A stretch of 64,000 bases of DNA from Tateyamaria omphalii (lineage in GTDB: Bacteria > Pseudomonadota > Alphaproteobacteria > Rhodobacterales > Rhodobacteraceae). Position 1 is the stretch's first letter, and each line of letters opens with the position of its first letter. Positions 37,065 through 46,719 of this stretch are shown in pieces. Both the position numbers and the translations under genes were made by a program. The stretch covers positions 1,054,001-1,118,000 of the forward strand of contig NZ_CP019312.1 in NCBI RefSeq assembly GCF_001969365.1, given 5' to 3'. Under the pieces are notes generated by a model that worked only from the letters and a program-made list of their open reading frames with translations, made no database searches and was not told where the DNA came from.

Positions 37065-37079
37065 GTTCACGCTGTGTTC
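37065..37079 (+). promoter_or_regulatory. SOS box (LexA site) upstream of uvrA
   Basis: GTTC-ACGCTGT-GTTC, an exact match to the alphaproteobacterial LexA consensus GTTC-N7-GTTC, 66 bases before the uvrA start. The match is read directly; LexA control of uvrA is known in related bacteria. Confidence 0.8.
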
Positions 37080-37144
37080 TGATTTTTCCGTTGGCTGTTT
37101 GGGCCATCTGACCTATGTACAGATCGTTAATCCGGGGGGCTGAC

Positions 37145-40027
37145 ATGGCCGAGCAAAAGAATATCGAGGTGCGCGGCGCGCGCGAGCACAACCTCAAGAG
37201 CATCGACGTGGATATCCCGCGTGACCAACTGGTTGTGATCACTGGGCTTTCGGGGTCGGGGAAGTCATCGCTGGCCTTCGACACCATCTATGCCGAGGGG
37301 CAGCGCCGGTACGTAGAATCGCTTTCGGCCTATGCGCGGCAGTTTCTGGACATGATGCAGAAGCCGGATGTGGATCATATTTCGGGCCTGAGCCCAGCGA
37401 TTTCCATCGAGCAGAAGACGACGTCGAAGAACCCCCGGTCGACCGTCGGCACTGTGACCGAGATTTACGACTATATGCGGCTGCTCTTTGCCCGTGTCGG
37501 CACGCCCTATTCCCCCGCGACTGGAAAGCCTATTGAGGCGCAGCAGGTGCAGGACATGGTCGATCGCATCATGGCGATGGACGAGGGGACGCGCGCCTAT
37601 TTGCTCGCCCCGATCATCCGCGACCGCAAGGGCGAGTACCGCAAGGAGTTTCTGGAACTGCGCAAGCAGGGGTTCCAGCGGGTGAAGGTAGATGGGTCGT
37701 TCTATGAACTCGACGAGCCGCCGACGCTGGACAAGAAATTTCGCCATGACATTGATGTGGTGGTGGACCGGATCGTCGTGCGTGAGGGGCTGGAGACGCG
37801 GTTGGCGGACAGCTTGCGCACGGCTTTAGACTTGGCCGATGGCATCGCAATTCTTGAGACGGCGCCGAGTGAAGGTGACCCGGAGCGCACAACGTTCTCC
37901 GAGAAATTCGCCTGTCCGGTCAGTGGCTTCACGATCCCTGAGATTGAGCCGCGGCTGTTTTCCTTCAATGCGCCTTTTGGCGCGTGCCCATCCTGTGACG
38001 GGTTGGGGCATGAGCTGTTCTTTGATGAACGGCTGGTGGTGCCGGATCAGACTCTGAAGGTTTATGACGGTGCGTTGGCGCCTTGGCGGAAGGGGAAGTC
38101 GCCGTACTTCCTGCAAACCATCGAGGCAATCGCCAAGCATTACGAGTTCGATCCGCAGACCAAGTGGAAGGACCTGCCGAAGCATGTGCAGCAGGTGTTT
38201 CTGTATGGCTCGCATGATGAGGAAATCCCGTTCCGCTACGATGAGGGCGGCCGTGTCTATCAGGTGACGCGCGTGTTCGAAGGGGTGATCCCCAACATGG
38301 AGCGCCGCTATCGCGAGACGGATTCGAACTGGATTCGTGAAGAATTCGAGCGCTATCAGAACAACCGGCCCTGCGGCGATTGCGGCGGCTACCGTTTGCG
38401 CCCCGAAGCGCTGGCGGTGAAGATCGGGCCGCGAGATGATCCGGACAAGCTGCTGCATGTCGGGCACGTGGTCGAAATGTCGATCCGCGAGGCTTATGCT
38501 TGGTGCCAGGAGGTTCCGAAATATCTGACCGACCAGAATAACGAGATTGCGCGCGCCATTCTGAAGGAGATTCGTGAGCGGCTGGGGTTCCTGAACAATG
38601 TTGGTCTTGAGTATCTTACCATGTCCCGGGCCAGCGGTACGCTGAGCGGGGGTGAGAGCCAGCGTATCCGGTTGGCGTCGCAGATCGGATCGGGGCTGAC
38701 GGGGGTGCTGTACGTGCTGGATGAGCCGTCCATCGGGCTGCACCAGCGCGACAATGACCGTCTGCTCGGCACGCTGAAGAACCTGCGGGACCAGGGCAAT
38801 ACCGTGATCGTGGTCGAACATGACGAGGAGGCCATCCGCGAGGCAGACTATGTGTTCGACATTGGGCCGGGTGCCGGGGTGCATGGGGGCGAGGTTGTGG
38901 CGCATGGTACACCGGACACACTGGCAGCGAGCGGCTCGATCACTGGCGACTACCTGTCCGGCAAGCGCGAGATTGCGTTGCCGCTGGAGCGGCGCAAGGG
39001 CAAGAAGGGCAAGAAGAAGCTGACCGTCGTCAAGGCAACCGGGAACAATCTACAGAACGTGACCGTCGATTTCCCGCTGGGCAAGTTTGTCTGCGTGACG
39101 GGCGTGTCGGGCGGGGGCAAGTCTACGCTGACGATTGAGACACTGTTCAAGACCGCCTCGATGGCGTTGAACGGTGCCCGCCAGACGCCCGCGCCCTGCG
39201 AGACGATCAAGGGGCTTGAGCATCTGGACAAGGTCATCGACATCGACCAGCGGCCCATTGGGCGGACACCCCGGTCAAACCCGGCGACCTATACGGGGGC
39301 GTTTACGCCAATCCGTGACTGGTTCGCGGGGTTGCCCGAGGCGAAGGCGCGCGGCTACAAGCCCGGGCGTTTCAGTTTCAACGTCAAGGGCGGGCGGTGC
39401 GAGGCGTGCCAGGGCGACGGGGTCATCAAGATCGAGATGCACTTTCTTCCGGACGTCTATGTCGAATGCGAGACCTGCAAGGGCGCACGTTACAACCGCG
39501 AGACGCTGGAGATCAAGTTCAAGGGCAAGTCCATCGCTGATGTGCTTGATATGACGGTCGAGGATGCGCAGACGTTTTTCCAGGCGGTGCCGTCCATCCG
39601 GGAAAAGATGGATGCGCTGATGCGTGTCGGCCTTGGCTACATCAAGGTGGGCCAGCAGGCGACCACGCTTTCGGGCGGCGAGGCGCAGCGGGTGAAGCTG
39701 TCGAAGGAGCTGTCGAAACGATCGACGGGTCGGACGCTGTACATCCTGGATGAACCGACCACGGGTCTGCACTTCGAAGATGTGCGCAAGCTGTTGGAAG
39801 TGCTGCATGAACTGGTGGATCAGGGCAATTCGGTCGTGGTGATCGAACACAATCTCGACGTGGTCAAGACCGCGGATCACATCATAGACATTGGCCCGGA
39901 AGGCGGTGATGGCGGTGGTCAGGTCGTTGCAACGGGTACACCCGAAGAAGTGGCAGAAGTCGCCGAGAGCCATACTGGACAGTACCTCAAGCCGATGCTG
40001 ACACCACGCAAGGTTGCGGCAGAGTAA
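37145..40027 (+). CDS. uvrA: Excinuclease ABC subunit A
   Basis: A 960-residue DNA-damage recognition ATPase of nucleotide excision repair. It has two ABC modules with Walker A motifs GLSGSGKSS (about residue 32) and GVSGGGKST (about 656), signature motifs [19 protein letters not shown] and [18 protein letters not shown], and zinc-finger cysteines in [15 protein letters not shown] and [14 protein letters not shown]. The start MAEQKN follows GGGGGG. An SOS box lies upstream, so damage induction is likely. Confidence 0.97.
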   Translation: MAEQKNIEVRGAREHNLKSIDVDIPRDQLVVITGLSGSGKSSLAFDTIYAEGQRRYVESLSAYARQFLDMMQKPDVDHISGLSPAISIEQKTTSKNPRSTVGTVTEIYDYMRLLFARVGTPYSPATGKPIEAQQVQDMVDRIMAMDEGTRAYLLAPIIRDRKGEYRKEFLELRKQGFQRVKVDGSFYELDEPPTLDKKFRHDIDVVVDRIVVREGLETRLADSLRTALDLADGIAILETAPSEGDPERTTFSEKFACPVSGFTIPEIEPRLFSFNAPFGACPSCDGLGHELFFDERLVVPDQTLKVYDGALAPWRKGKSPYFLQTIEAIAKHYEFDPQTKWKDLPKHVQQVFLYGSHDEEIPFRYDEGGRVYQVTRVFEGVIPNMERRYRETDSNWIREEFERYQNNRPCGDCGGYRLRPEALAVKIGPRDDPDKLLHVGHVVEMSIREAYAWCQEVPKYLTDQNNEIARAILKEIRERLGFLNNVGLEYLTMSRASGTLSGGESQRIRLASQIGSGLTGVLYVLDEPSIGLHQRDNDRLLGTLKNLRDQGNTVIVVEHDEEAIREADYVFDIGPGAGVHGGEVVAHGTPDTLAASGSITGDYLSGKREIALPLERRKGKKGKKKLTVVKATGNNLQNVTVDFPLGKFVCVTGVSGGGKSTLTIETLFKTASMALNGARQTPAPCETIKGLEHLDKVIDIDQRPIGRTPRSNPATYTGAFTPIRDWFAGLPEAKARGYKPGRFSFNVKGGRCEACQGDGVIKIEMHFLPDVYVECETCKGARYNRETLEIKFKGKSIADVLDMTVEDAQTFFQAVPSIREKMDALMRVGLGYIKVGQQATTLSGGEAQRVKLSKELSKRSTGRTLYILDEPTTGLHFEDVRKLLEVLHELVDQGNSVVVIEHNLDVVKTADHIIDIGPEGGDGGGQVVATGTPEEVAEVAESHTGQYLKPMLTPRKVAAE

Positions 40028-40100
40028 TTCCCGCTTCACATCTTGAATGTGAATCGGATTAACACCATCTCATCTTCACAATCATGTCAGGAGAGTGAAG

Positions 40101-40808
40101 ATGAGACCATCTTGTTATGTCGTGTCGGCCCTGTGCGCTGTTGCGCTGGCCTCCCCCTTGGCCGCACGTGAAACCGTGCACAACCTGACCGGGTTTTCGA
40201 AAATCGTCGCATCCGATCATGTGAAGGTCGAGGTGTTTTCCGGATCCGACTTCAGCGTTGTGTCGGATGTGTCCGGCACCGCGCGCGCGCAACGGCTGGT
40301 TGTCGAGCAGGACGGTGATACGCTGGTGATATCTCGCAAGGGGCGGTCGTCGATGATCCTGATGGGGATGGCTGACTACTACACCGTGACCGTGCATCTG
40401 CCCGCATTGACTGCCATCACTGCGAACCGCGGCGTGTATGTCGAAGCGTCAGGTACATTTCCCGACATGTTTCAGGCAAAGACCAGCAGCGGCGCCGAGG
40501 TAGATGTGGACGGGTTGGAGGCGGCAAATGTGATCCTTGCGGCCAGTTCCGGGTCGGACCTGGATGTGCGCGGGACCTGCGGATCGCTTCTCGTCGAGGC
40601 GTCCAGCGGATCGGAGATCGACGCCGAAGATTTCGAGTGTAAGGACGTTGAGGCAAAAGCCTCGAGTGGTGCCGACATCGAGGTTTATGCAACAGGGGCA
40701 TTGCTGGCGCGGGCCTCGAGCGGGGGTGACATTGATGTCGGCGGTGCACCTGTGGACACGAAGATCAACGAAAGCTCGGGCGGCGATGTGAGTCTGCCGG
40801 GCTCCTGA
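40101..40808 (+). CDS. Secreted DUF2807 (GIN) domain protein
   Basis: A 235-residue exported protein. Signal peptide at about 1-25 (ending PLAARE). The rest is a DUF2807-like head-domain beta structure: FSKIVASDHVKVEVFSGSDFSV, then repeated strands with the pattern ASSGS/A-D-hydrophobic-x-V (four copies between about residues 130 and 225), suggesting a right-handed beta-helix. The role of the family is unclear. AGGAGA eight bases upstream supports ATG 40101. Confidence 0.8.
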   Translation: MRPSCYVVSALCAVALASPLAARETVHNLTGFSKIVASDHVKVEVFSGSDFSVVSDVSGTARAQRLVVEQDGDTLVISRKGRSSMILMGMADYYTVTVHLPALTAITANRGVYVEASGTFPDMFQAKTSSGAEVDVDGLEAANVILAASSGSDLDVRGTCGSLLVEASSGSEIDAEDFECKDVEAKASSGADIEVYATGALLARASSGGDIDVGGAPVDTKINESSGGDVSLPGS

Positions 40809-40955
40809 AACCAGTCAGATTGAGCGCGGAGCGGCTGTTTTTCCGCTGCTTGCGTCAACCTGTCGGATCCAGTGATCGGTTTTGGTCAGAATGCCGCATT
40901 TCATCCGCTGGTGGGGTTCATACTTCAGGTGAAACCTGAACGGAGACTCCATTTC

Positions 40956-41210
40956 ATGACCACGACCACACATGTTCCGCCGCAAACGTCCTTTTTGCGC
41001 GGCGGGATGCAGGCGGCTGCCGATGCTGCCCGGACCATCACACCGGCGTTGATCGGGGTGGAGGCGCGCGTTCTTTATGCCGTCCTCGTGCTTGTGACGT
41101 TGTGGGGCCTTGCGATCGCCACATGGGGCTATCCCGCGTTGATCATCGTGGCGGTTGGTCTTGTGCCCGTGATGTTCGGCGTGCTGCTTTTGATCACGGT
41201 GGGCAAATAG
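40956..41210 (+). CDS. Small hypothetical membrane protein
   Basis: An 84-residue protein with a polar N-terminus and two hydrophobic segments (about 42-60, VLYAVLVLVTLWGLAIATW, and 62-82), so a two-pass inner-membrane protein is likely. No recognised family. GGAG lies ten bases before ATG 40956; the same frame extends upstream to 40872 without a ribosome-binding site. It converges on the valine-pathway operon with three bases between stop codons. Confidence 0.65.
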   Translation: MTTTTHVPPQTSFLRGGMQAAADAARTITPALIGVEARVLYAVLVLVTLWGLAIATWGYPALIIVAVGLVPVMFGVLLLITVGK

Positions 41211-41213
41211 CGG

Positions 41214-43127
41214 TCAGCCCCGACCGCGATCCGAGAACCGGGGCAGCATCGCGCTGAAATCCTTGCCTTTTCCGCCCTCGTCTTCGACGAACTGTCGGTA
41301 AAGCTCTAGCGCGCGCTGGCCCATTGGCGTATCGGCGTCCACCGCCTCAGCAGCCTGTTGGCTGAGGCCCAGATCCTTGAGCATCAATTCCGCCGCAAAG
41401 CCCGGTTGGTAGTCGTTGTCGGCGGGGCTGTGCGGGCCGATGCCGGGGGCAGGGCAGTAGGCGTTCATGGTCCATGAATACCCCGAGGATGTGCTGACCA
41501 CGTCGAACATCTTTTGCCGGTCAAGGCCGAGTTTGTCGGCCAGCGCGAACGCCTCGCATGTGGCGATCATGGTGGCGCCGAGGATCATGTTGTTGCAGAT
41601 CTTGGCCGCCTGACCGGCGCCTGCGTCGCCGCAATGCACGGCCTTTTGGCCCATGATGTCGAAAAGCGGTTTGGCGGCGTCGAAGGCCGCGTCTGTGCCG
41701 CCTGCCATGAAGGTGAGCGTGCCGCCTGCTGCGCCGCCGATCCCGCCCGAGACGGGGGCGTCAACGCAGCCCAAACCGGCCGCATCAGCCTGTGCAGCCA
41801 CCGCGCGGGCGCTTTCGACATCGACGGTGGAGCAGTCGATGAGCGTGGCGCCCGGCTTCATTGCCGGGATCACGTCATTTGCCACCGTGCGCAGGATGTC
41901 GCCGTTGGGCAGCATGGTGATCACGATGTCCATGCCCTTGGTCGCTTCGCCCACACTCTCAGCTGTTACGACACCTTCTGCCGTAGTACCCGCGACGTCA
42001 AAGCCAGTCACGTCATGCCCGGCCTTGGCGAGGTTGGCCGCCATGGGCGCGCCCATGTTGCCGAGCCCGATAAATCCGATTTTCATGCCTGTTCCTCCCA
42101 GCTTGAGGGCCATTTTTCCCAAGGGCATCAGCATCTTGCTCACCGCCATGGGTGGGACCGCGCCGTCAGCATATTGCCATTTGGGCGCGCGGTCTTTGTC
42201 GATGATGGCGGCCCGGATCCCTTCGAGGAAGTCGCCATGTTCCATCGCCCGCGCGGTAAAGCGGTATTCGAGGTCGAGCGCCTTTTCCAGTGTGAGGGAC
42301 GGGCCACGCAGGCGATTCAGCACCTCTATCGTGCAGGCCATTGACAGGGGGCTGTTGCGCCCCATGCGTTTGAGCGTGTCGCGGGCGAAATCGCTGTCTT
42401 CGCCTTTGAGCGTGGTCAGGACGTCGCCGAGGGACACGCCGTGGAAGTGTCTGTTGATGTCTGCCATCGCCTCTTGCAGCGGGCCGGGGTCAGGGATGGT
42501 GGCCGCCTCGACAAGACAGTCGGTGTCGCCTGTCATCTCCAGCGTGCTGATGAGGTCCGCCCACTGCGCTTCTGGGATATAGTGGTCGGCGAACCCAGCA
42601 AAGATGGCGTCCGAGGCGTTCATGCGCGCTGCTGTCGTGCCCAGATATTCGCCCAACCGTCCGGGCGCGAGGGCCAGCATGAGCGAGCCGCCCACATCCG
42701 GGATCAGGCCGATGCCGCATTCGGGCATGGCGATCTGGCTGCTGTCCCCGACGATCCGGTGCGATCCGTGGCAGCCGATGCCGACACCGCCGCCCATGGT
42801 GAAGCCCTGCAGGAAGCTGACGACGGGTTTGGGATAGTGGAAAATCTTGTGGTTCAAGCGGTATTCGTCGGCCCAGAATTTCTGGCCATAGGCGTAGTCG
42901 CCCTTGGTGCCCGTGGCGTAGAGTTCCGCGATGTCGCCGCCGGAACAAAAGGCGCGGTCTCCTTCGGCGTCGAGGACGACAAGTTGGACGGCGGCATCTG
43001 TCGCCCACTTATCCAGCGCGTCTTCGATGGCCAAACACATTTCGTAGGTCATGGCATTGAGCGCTTCGGGGCGTTGCAGCGTAATGCGGCCCGCTTTGCC
43101 GGTGACGCTGATAGAAATGTCAGTCAT
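41214..43127 (-). CDS. Fused 3-hydroxyisobutyryl-CoA hydrolase / 3-hydroxyisobutyrate dehydrogenase
   Basis: One uninterrupted 637-codon frame. Residues 1-347 are an enoyl-CoA hydratase-fold 3-hydroxyisobutyryl-CoA hydrolase (CSGGDIAELY, GFTMGGGVGIGCHGSHRI, MPECGIGLIPDVGGS). Residues 348-637 are a complete 3-hydroxyisobutyrate dehydrogenase (IGFIGLGNMGAPMAANL, DAPVSGGIGGA, catalytic Lys in GAGQAAKICNN). These are consecutive valine-degradation steps, normally separate genes. A perfect Shine-Dalgarno sequence and ATG lie at the junction, so the second enzyme can also be made alone. The start overlaps the RidA gene (ATGA). Confidence 0.85.
   Translation of the reverse strand: MTDISISVTGKAGRITLQRPEALNAMTYEMCLAIEDALDKWATDAAVQLVVLDAEGDRAFCSGGDIAELYATGTKGDYAYGQKFWADEYRLNHKIFHYPKPVVSFLQGFTMGGGVGIGCHGSHRIVGDSSQIAMPECGIGLIPDVGGSLMLALAPGRLGEYLGTTAARMNASDAIFAGFADHYIPEAQWADLISTLEMTGDTDCLVEAATIPDPGPLQEAMADINRHFHGVSLGDVLTTLKGEDSDFARDTLKRMGRNSPLSMACTIEVLNRLRGPSLTLEKALDLEYRFTARAMEHGDFLEGIRAAIIDKDRAPKWQYADGAVPPMAVSKMLMPLGKMALKLGGTGMKIGFIGLGNMGAPMAANLAKAGHDVTGFDVAGTTAEGVVTAESVGEATKGMDIVITMLPNGDILRTVANDVIPAMKPGATLIDCSTVDVESARAVAAQADAAGLGCVDAPVSGGIGGAAGGTLTFMAGGTDAAFDAAKPLFDIMGQKAVHCGDAGAGQAAKICNNMILGATMIATCEAFALADKLGLDRQKMFDVVSTSSGYSWTMNAYCPAPGIGPHSPADNDYQPGFAAELMLKDLGLSQQAAEAVDADTPMGQRALELYRQFVEDEGGKGKDFSAMLPRFSDRGRG
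42084..42099 (-). promoter_or_regulatory. mmsB: Internal ribosome-binding site and start for mmsB
   Basis: On the minus strand GGGAGGA lies six bases before ATG 42086, inside the fused frame. Translation from here gives a normal 290-residue 3-hydroxyisobutyrate dehydrogenase (41214-42086). This suggests an ancestral two-gene arrangement whose upstream stop was lost, or two products from one message. Confidence 0.65.
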
Positions 43128-43474
43128 GGCAAGGCCGCTGTGCAGATGATTTCAATGTCGTAGCCGTCGCCACCAATCTGTACCTCGCCGCACGACCGGG
43201 CAGGCGCCGCGCCTGGGGGCATCCATGCGTCCCAAACCGTGTTGACGGCATCGTAGTCGACGATAGAGACCAACCAGATGGTGACTGTCAGCAGCCACGT
43301 CTTGTCACTTCCGACCGCCGCTAGATGATGATCGACTTTTGCCAGTGCCTCTCGGGTTTGGACATCTATCGGTGCATGGGCGGTGCCGCACTGGCCGGCG
43401 AGGTAAACGGTTTGCGCATGCACAACCGCTTGGCTCATCCGAAGGTCCGTGTCGAAGCGCTTGATGTCAGTCAT
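43124..43474 (-). CDS. RidA family protein
   Basis: A 116-residue RidA (YjgF/UK114) fold protein, a family that hydrolyses reactive enamine/imine intermediates. Seen: TVYLAGQCGTAHAPIDVQTREALAKVDHHLAAVGSDKTWLLTVTIWL and the C-terminal VQIGGDGYDIEIICTAA. The usual catalytic Arg lies in the PPGAAPARSCGEV segment. It is coupled by ATGA to both neighbours: the acyl-CoA dehydrogenase upstream and the fused hydrolase/dehydrogenase downstream, so it belongs to the valine operon. Confidence 0.86.
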   Translation of the reverse strand: MTDIKRFDTDLRMSQAVVHAQTVYLAGQCGTAHAPIDVQTREALAKVDHHLAAVGSDKTWLLTVTIWLVSIVDYDAVNTVWDAWMPPGAAPARSCGEVQIGGDGYDIEIICTAALP

Positions 43475-44613
43475 CGGTTCTTCAGCATGTCGCGCGCCAC
43501 GATTACGCGCATGATCTCGTTCGTGCCTTCGAGGATCTGGTGCACGCGTAGGTCGCGGACCAGTTTTTCGATGCCGTAATCGGCGAGGTAGCCGTAGCCG
43601 CCGTGCAGTTGCAGGCATTGATCGACAACGCGCGACCCGGCCTCGGTTACGAATTTCTTGGCCATGGCGCAGAACTTGGTTGCGTCGGGTTGCTGTGTGT
43701 CCAGTTTCCATGCGGCCTGGCGCAGAAAGGTCCGGGCGGCTTGCAGCTCGATCTCCATATCCGCAAGGCGGAATTGCAGGCCCTGGAACTGGTCGATGGG
43801 CTGGCCGAAGGCTTTGCGCTCGCCCATATACAGCAATGTGCTGTTCAAGGCGGTCTGGGCCGCGCCCAAGGAGCAGGCGGCGATGTTCAATCGTCCGCCA
43901 TCAAGGCCCATCATCGCATATTTGAAACCATGGCCCTCTTCACCCACCAAATTGCCGCTGGAAATGTTGCAATTGTCGAATTGGACTTGGGCGGTGGGTT
44001 GGCTTTTCCAGCCCATTTTGTCCTCCAGTCCGCCAAACGACAGCCCTTCGGTGCCGTCTTCGACATAGACGGTGGAGACGCCCTTGGGCCCATCCTCGCC
44101 CGTGCGCACCATACATACATACGCATCGGAATAGCCGCCGCCGGAGATGAACGCCTTGGTCCCGTTCAGCACATAGCCTTCGTTCGTGCGGTCCGCACGG
44201 GTGCGCAGGGCGGCGGCGTCGGAGCCGGAACCAGGTTCGGTCAGGCAATAGCTGAGGACGGTGTTCATACTCAAAACGTCCGGCATCACGCGCGCCTTCA
44301 GGGCGTCATCGGCAAAGCTGTCGAGCATCTTGGCGCACATGTTGTGGATCGACAGGAAGGCGGCGACGGAGGGGCAGGCCATCGACAGCGCCTCGAACAC
44401 CAGTGTCGCGTCAAGGCGCGACAGGCCCGCGCCGCCCGCATCTTCGGAGACGTAAAGAGAAGCAAAGCCCAACTCGCCCACTTTGGGCCACAGATCCTTG
44501 GGGATGGTGCCCGCCGCTTCCCAGTCGCGTGCGTGGGGCGCGATTTCCGATTGGCCAAACGCATGGGCCATGTCGAAGATAGCCGTCTGTTCCTCGGTCA
44601 GTGCGAAATCCAT
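43471..44613 (-). CDS. Acyl-CoA dehydrogenase, isobutyryl-CoA type
   Basis: A 380-residue flavoprotein of the acyl-CoA dehydrogenase family. By context it oxidises isobutyryl-CoA to methacrylyl-CoA. Motifs: YCLTEPGSGSDAAALRTRA, GTKAFISGGGYSDAYVCM, the ERKAFGQPIDQFQGLQFRLADM block, and catalytic Glu in ILEGTNEIMRVIVARDML. ATG 44613 (MDFALTEEQ) follows GGGAGGG. First gene of the four-function minus-strand operon; the start faces a 61-base gap after the STAS-like ORF. Confidence 0.9.
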   Translation of the reverse strand: MDFALTEEQTAIFDMAHAFGQSEIAPHARDWEAAGTIPKDLWPKVGELGFASLYVSEDAGGAGLSRLDATLVFEALSMACPSVAAFLSIHNMCAKMLDSFADDALKARVMPDVLSMNTVLSYCLTEPGSGSDAAALRTRADRTNEGYVLNGTKAFISGGGYSDAYVCMVRTGEDGPKGVSTVYVEDGTEGLSFGGLEDKMGWKSQPTAQVQFDNCNISSGNLVGEEGHGFKYAMMGLDGGRLNIAACSLGAAQTALNSTLLYMGERKAFGQPIDQFQGLQFRLADMEIELQAARTFLRQAAWKLDTQQPDATKFCAMAKKFVTEAGSRVVDQCLQLHGGYGYLADYGIEKLVRDLRVHQILEGTNEIMRVIVARDMLKNR

Positions 44614-44674
44614 GGTCCCTCCCGTCACGCCATGCCTTGAATTGAACGCACGTTAAATTCCGATGTTTGCAGGA

Positions 44675-45112
44675 CTATTGCAAGGCCCGTCGGCCGGATG
44701 TCGGCATCAGCAATGTGTCCACCGTTTCCTTGGTCTCGCCCAGGAGCGTCAGGGCTTCTGTCTCGGAGTCCTGAACAATGGGGACAACGGCATGCACGTC
44801 ATTCCACGACTTGAAGAAGAGCGATGCCAATTCCTGACTGATCGGCGTGGGCGCGATGTAGACGACAAGCGATTGTGTGCCCGACCCGGCAAAGCGCCCG
44901 GCCTTTTCGGCCTGCATCTGCATGAAGCGGACGTAATCCTTTTCGTATCCCGTGATCGCACTGAAATCGACGAGCTGTTTTTGACCCGGCGCATAGTGCG
45001 GATGGCTGACATAGGCGCGTGTGGCGCGCATGGTGTCATCAATGGCCGCGTGGCCTGTATACCGAACCACGACAAGGCCGCGGTCCGGCAGAATACGAAA
45101 GCGTACTGGCAT
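44675..45112 (-). CDS. Small STAS/SpoIIAA-like hypothetical protein
   Basis: A 145-residue protein starting one base after the mmsA stop (45114), so cotranscribed with it. The alternating beta-alpha pattern (FRILPDRGLVVVRYTGHAAIDDTMRATRAYV, GQKQLVDFSAITG, TQSLVVYIAP, LFFKSWNDVHAVVPIVQDSETEALTLLG) resembles SpoIIAA/STAS-like proteins. No catalytic motif is seen. Its role in the valine locus is unknown. Confidence 0.68.
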   Translation of the reverse strand: MPVRFRILPDRGLVVVRYTGHAAIDDTMRATRAYVSHPHYAPGQKQLVDFSAITGYEKDYVRFMQMQAEKAGRFAGSGTQSLVVYIAPTPISQELASLFFKSWNDVHAVVPIVQDSETEALTLLGETKETVDTLLMPTSGRRALQ

Positions 45113-45113
45113 T

Positions 45114-46613
45114 TTACTCCATGACGGGGATCGAGAATTCTCCGCCTTCCTTGATACCTGACGGCCAACGTGCCGTCACTGTCTTGGTGCGCGTATAGAA
45201 CTTAAATGCGTCAGGACCATGTTGATTCAGGTCCCCGAACACGGATTTTTTCCAGCCGCCGAAGGTATGGTAGGCCAATGGCACCGGAATGGGAACGTTG
45301 ATCCCCACCATCCCGATGTTGATCCGATTGGCAAAGTCGCGGGCTGTGTCGCCGTCGCGGGTGAAGATGGCGGTGCCGTTGCCGTATTCGTGGTCCATGG
45401 CAAGGCCGATGGCCTCTTCGTAGGTTTGGGCGCGCACGGTGGTCAGGACGGGGCCAAAGATTTCCTGCTTGTAGATATCCATGTCGGGCGTGGCGCGGTC
45501 AAACAGGTGCGGTCCGACAAAGTAACCGTCTTCGTAGCCTTGCAGCTTGAAATCGCGCCCGTCGACGACCAGTTCAGCGCCTTGGTCGATCCCGGTTTGC
45601 ACCAGGCGTTCGATGTTGGCCTTGGCCGCACCAGTCACAACGGGGCCGTAGTCCACGTCATTGCCAGCCGTATAGGGGCCGACCTTCAGCTTTTCGATGC
45701 GCGGCACCAGCTTTTCGATTAGGCGGTCGGCGGTTTCATCGCCCACGGGCACGGCGACCGAGATGGCCATGCAGCGTTCGCCTGCCGCGCCGTAGCCTGC
45801 GCCGACCAGCGCGTCCGCAGCCTGGTCCATGTCAGCATCGGGCATGACGATCATGTGGTTCTTGGCCCCGCCAAAGCACTGCACCCGTTTGCCGTTCGCG
45901 CAGCCGGTGGCATAGATGTATTCCGCGATGGGGGTGGAGCCGACGAAGCCAATGGATTGCACGGTGTCATTGTGCAGAAGGGCGTCTACGGCTTCCTTGT
46001 CGCCGTTCACCACCTGCAGGATGCCCTTCGGCAGCCCTGCTTCCTCCATCAGTTCCGCCAGCATCAGGGGCACCGACGGGTCGCGTTCGGACGGTTTGAG
46101 GATGAAGGCGTTGCCGCAGGCGATGGCGGGCGCGAACATCCACATCGGGATCATGGCCGGGAAGTTGAACGGGGTGATGCCCGCCGTGACGCCCAAGGGC
46201 TGGCGCATGGAGTACATGTCGATGCCGGGGCCCGCGCTGTCGGTGTATTCGCCTTTCAGCAGGTGTGGCGCGCCGATGCAGTATTCGACCACCTCAAGCC
46301 CGCGCTGCACGTCGCCGGCGGCATCGGGCAGCGTCTTGCCATGTTCGCGGCTGAGCGCCTCGGCCAGCTTATCCATGTCGCGGTTCAAAAGGGTCACGAA
46401 TTTCATGAGGACGCGCGCCCGGCGCTGCGGGTTGGTGGCGGCCCATGCGGGTTGGGCGGCGGCTGCAATCTCGACCGCCTTGGCCACTTCATCGGTGGAG
46501 GCGAGCGGGACGCGCGCCTGCACCTCGCCCGTGGCGGGGTTCATGACGTCAGCGAAACGGCCTGACGTACCGCTGACATGGGCGCCGTCGATATAGTGGG
46601 AAAGCTCTTGCAT
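45114..46613 (-). CDS. mmsA: CoA-acylating methylmalonate-semialdehyde dehydrogenase
   Basis: A 499-residue aldehyde dehydrogenase that converts methylmalonate semialdehyde to propionyl-CoA at the end of valine degradation. Family features: MNPATGEVQARVPLAS, PFNFPAMIPMWMFAPAIACGNAFILKPSERDPS, AKNHMIVMPDAD, and the active-site Cys in GAAGERCMAISVAVPVG. ATG 46613 is chosen because AGGAGG precedes it. Divergent from the LysR gene across 106 bases. Confidence 0.95.
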   Translation of the reverse strand: MQELSHYIDGAHVSGTSGRFADVMNPATGEVQARVPLASTDEVAKAVEIAAAAQPAWAATNPQRRARVLMKFVTLLNRDMDKLAEALSREHGKTLPDAAGDVQRGLEVVEYCIGAPHLLKGEYTDSAGPGIDMYSMRQPLGVTAGITPFNFPAMIPMWMFAPAIACGNAFILKPSERDPSVPLMLAELMEEAGLPKGILQVVNGDKEAVDALLHNDTVQSIGFVGSTPIAEYIYATGCANGKRVQCFGGAKNHMIVMPDADMDQAADALVGAGYGAAGERCMAISVAVPVGDETADRLIEKLVPRIEKLKVGPYTAGNDVDYGPVVTGAAKANIERLVQTGIDQGAELVVDGRDFKLQGYEDGYFVGPHLFDRATPDMDIYKQEIFGPVLTTVRAQTYEEAIGLAMDHEYGNGTAIFTRDGDTARDFANRINIGMVGINVPIPVPLAYHTFGGWKKSVFGDLNQHGPDAFKFYTRTKTVTARWPSGIKEGGEFSIPVME

Positions 46614-46692
46614 GGGATCCTCCTGATCGCTGTTGGGCGCAGGATAGTCTTGCAAAATAGCGTGTAAAAGGGGCAGTTAGGCAAAACCGCTC

Positions 46693-46704
46693 TGCATTTT
46701 TGCA
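46693..46704. promoter_or_regulatory. Possible LysR operator between mmsA and lysR
   Basis: TGCA-TTTT-TGCA, a short interrupted palindrome 16 bases before the LysR start, in the divergent mmsA promoter region. The position suits an autoregulatory LysR site. The motif is short, so the call is weak. Confidence 0.35.
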
Positions 46705-46719
46705 TGATATGGGGGTGCG

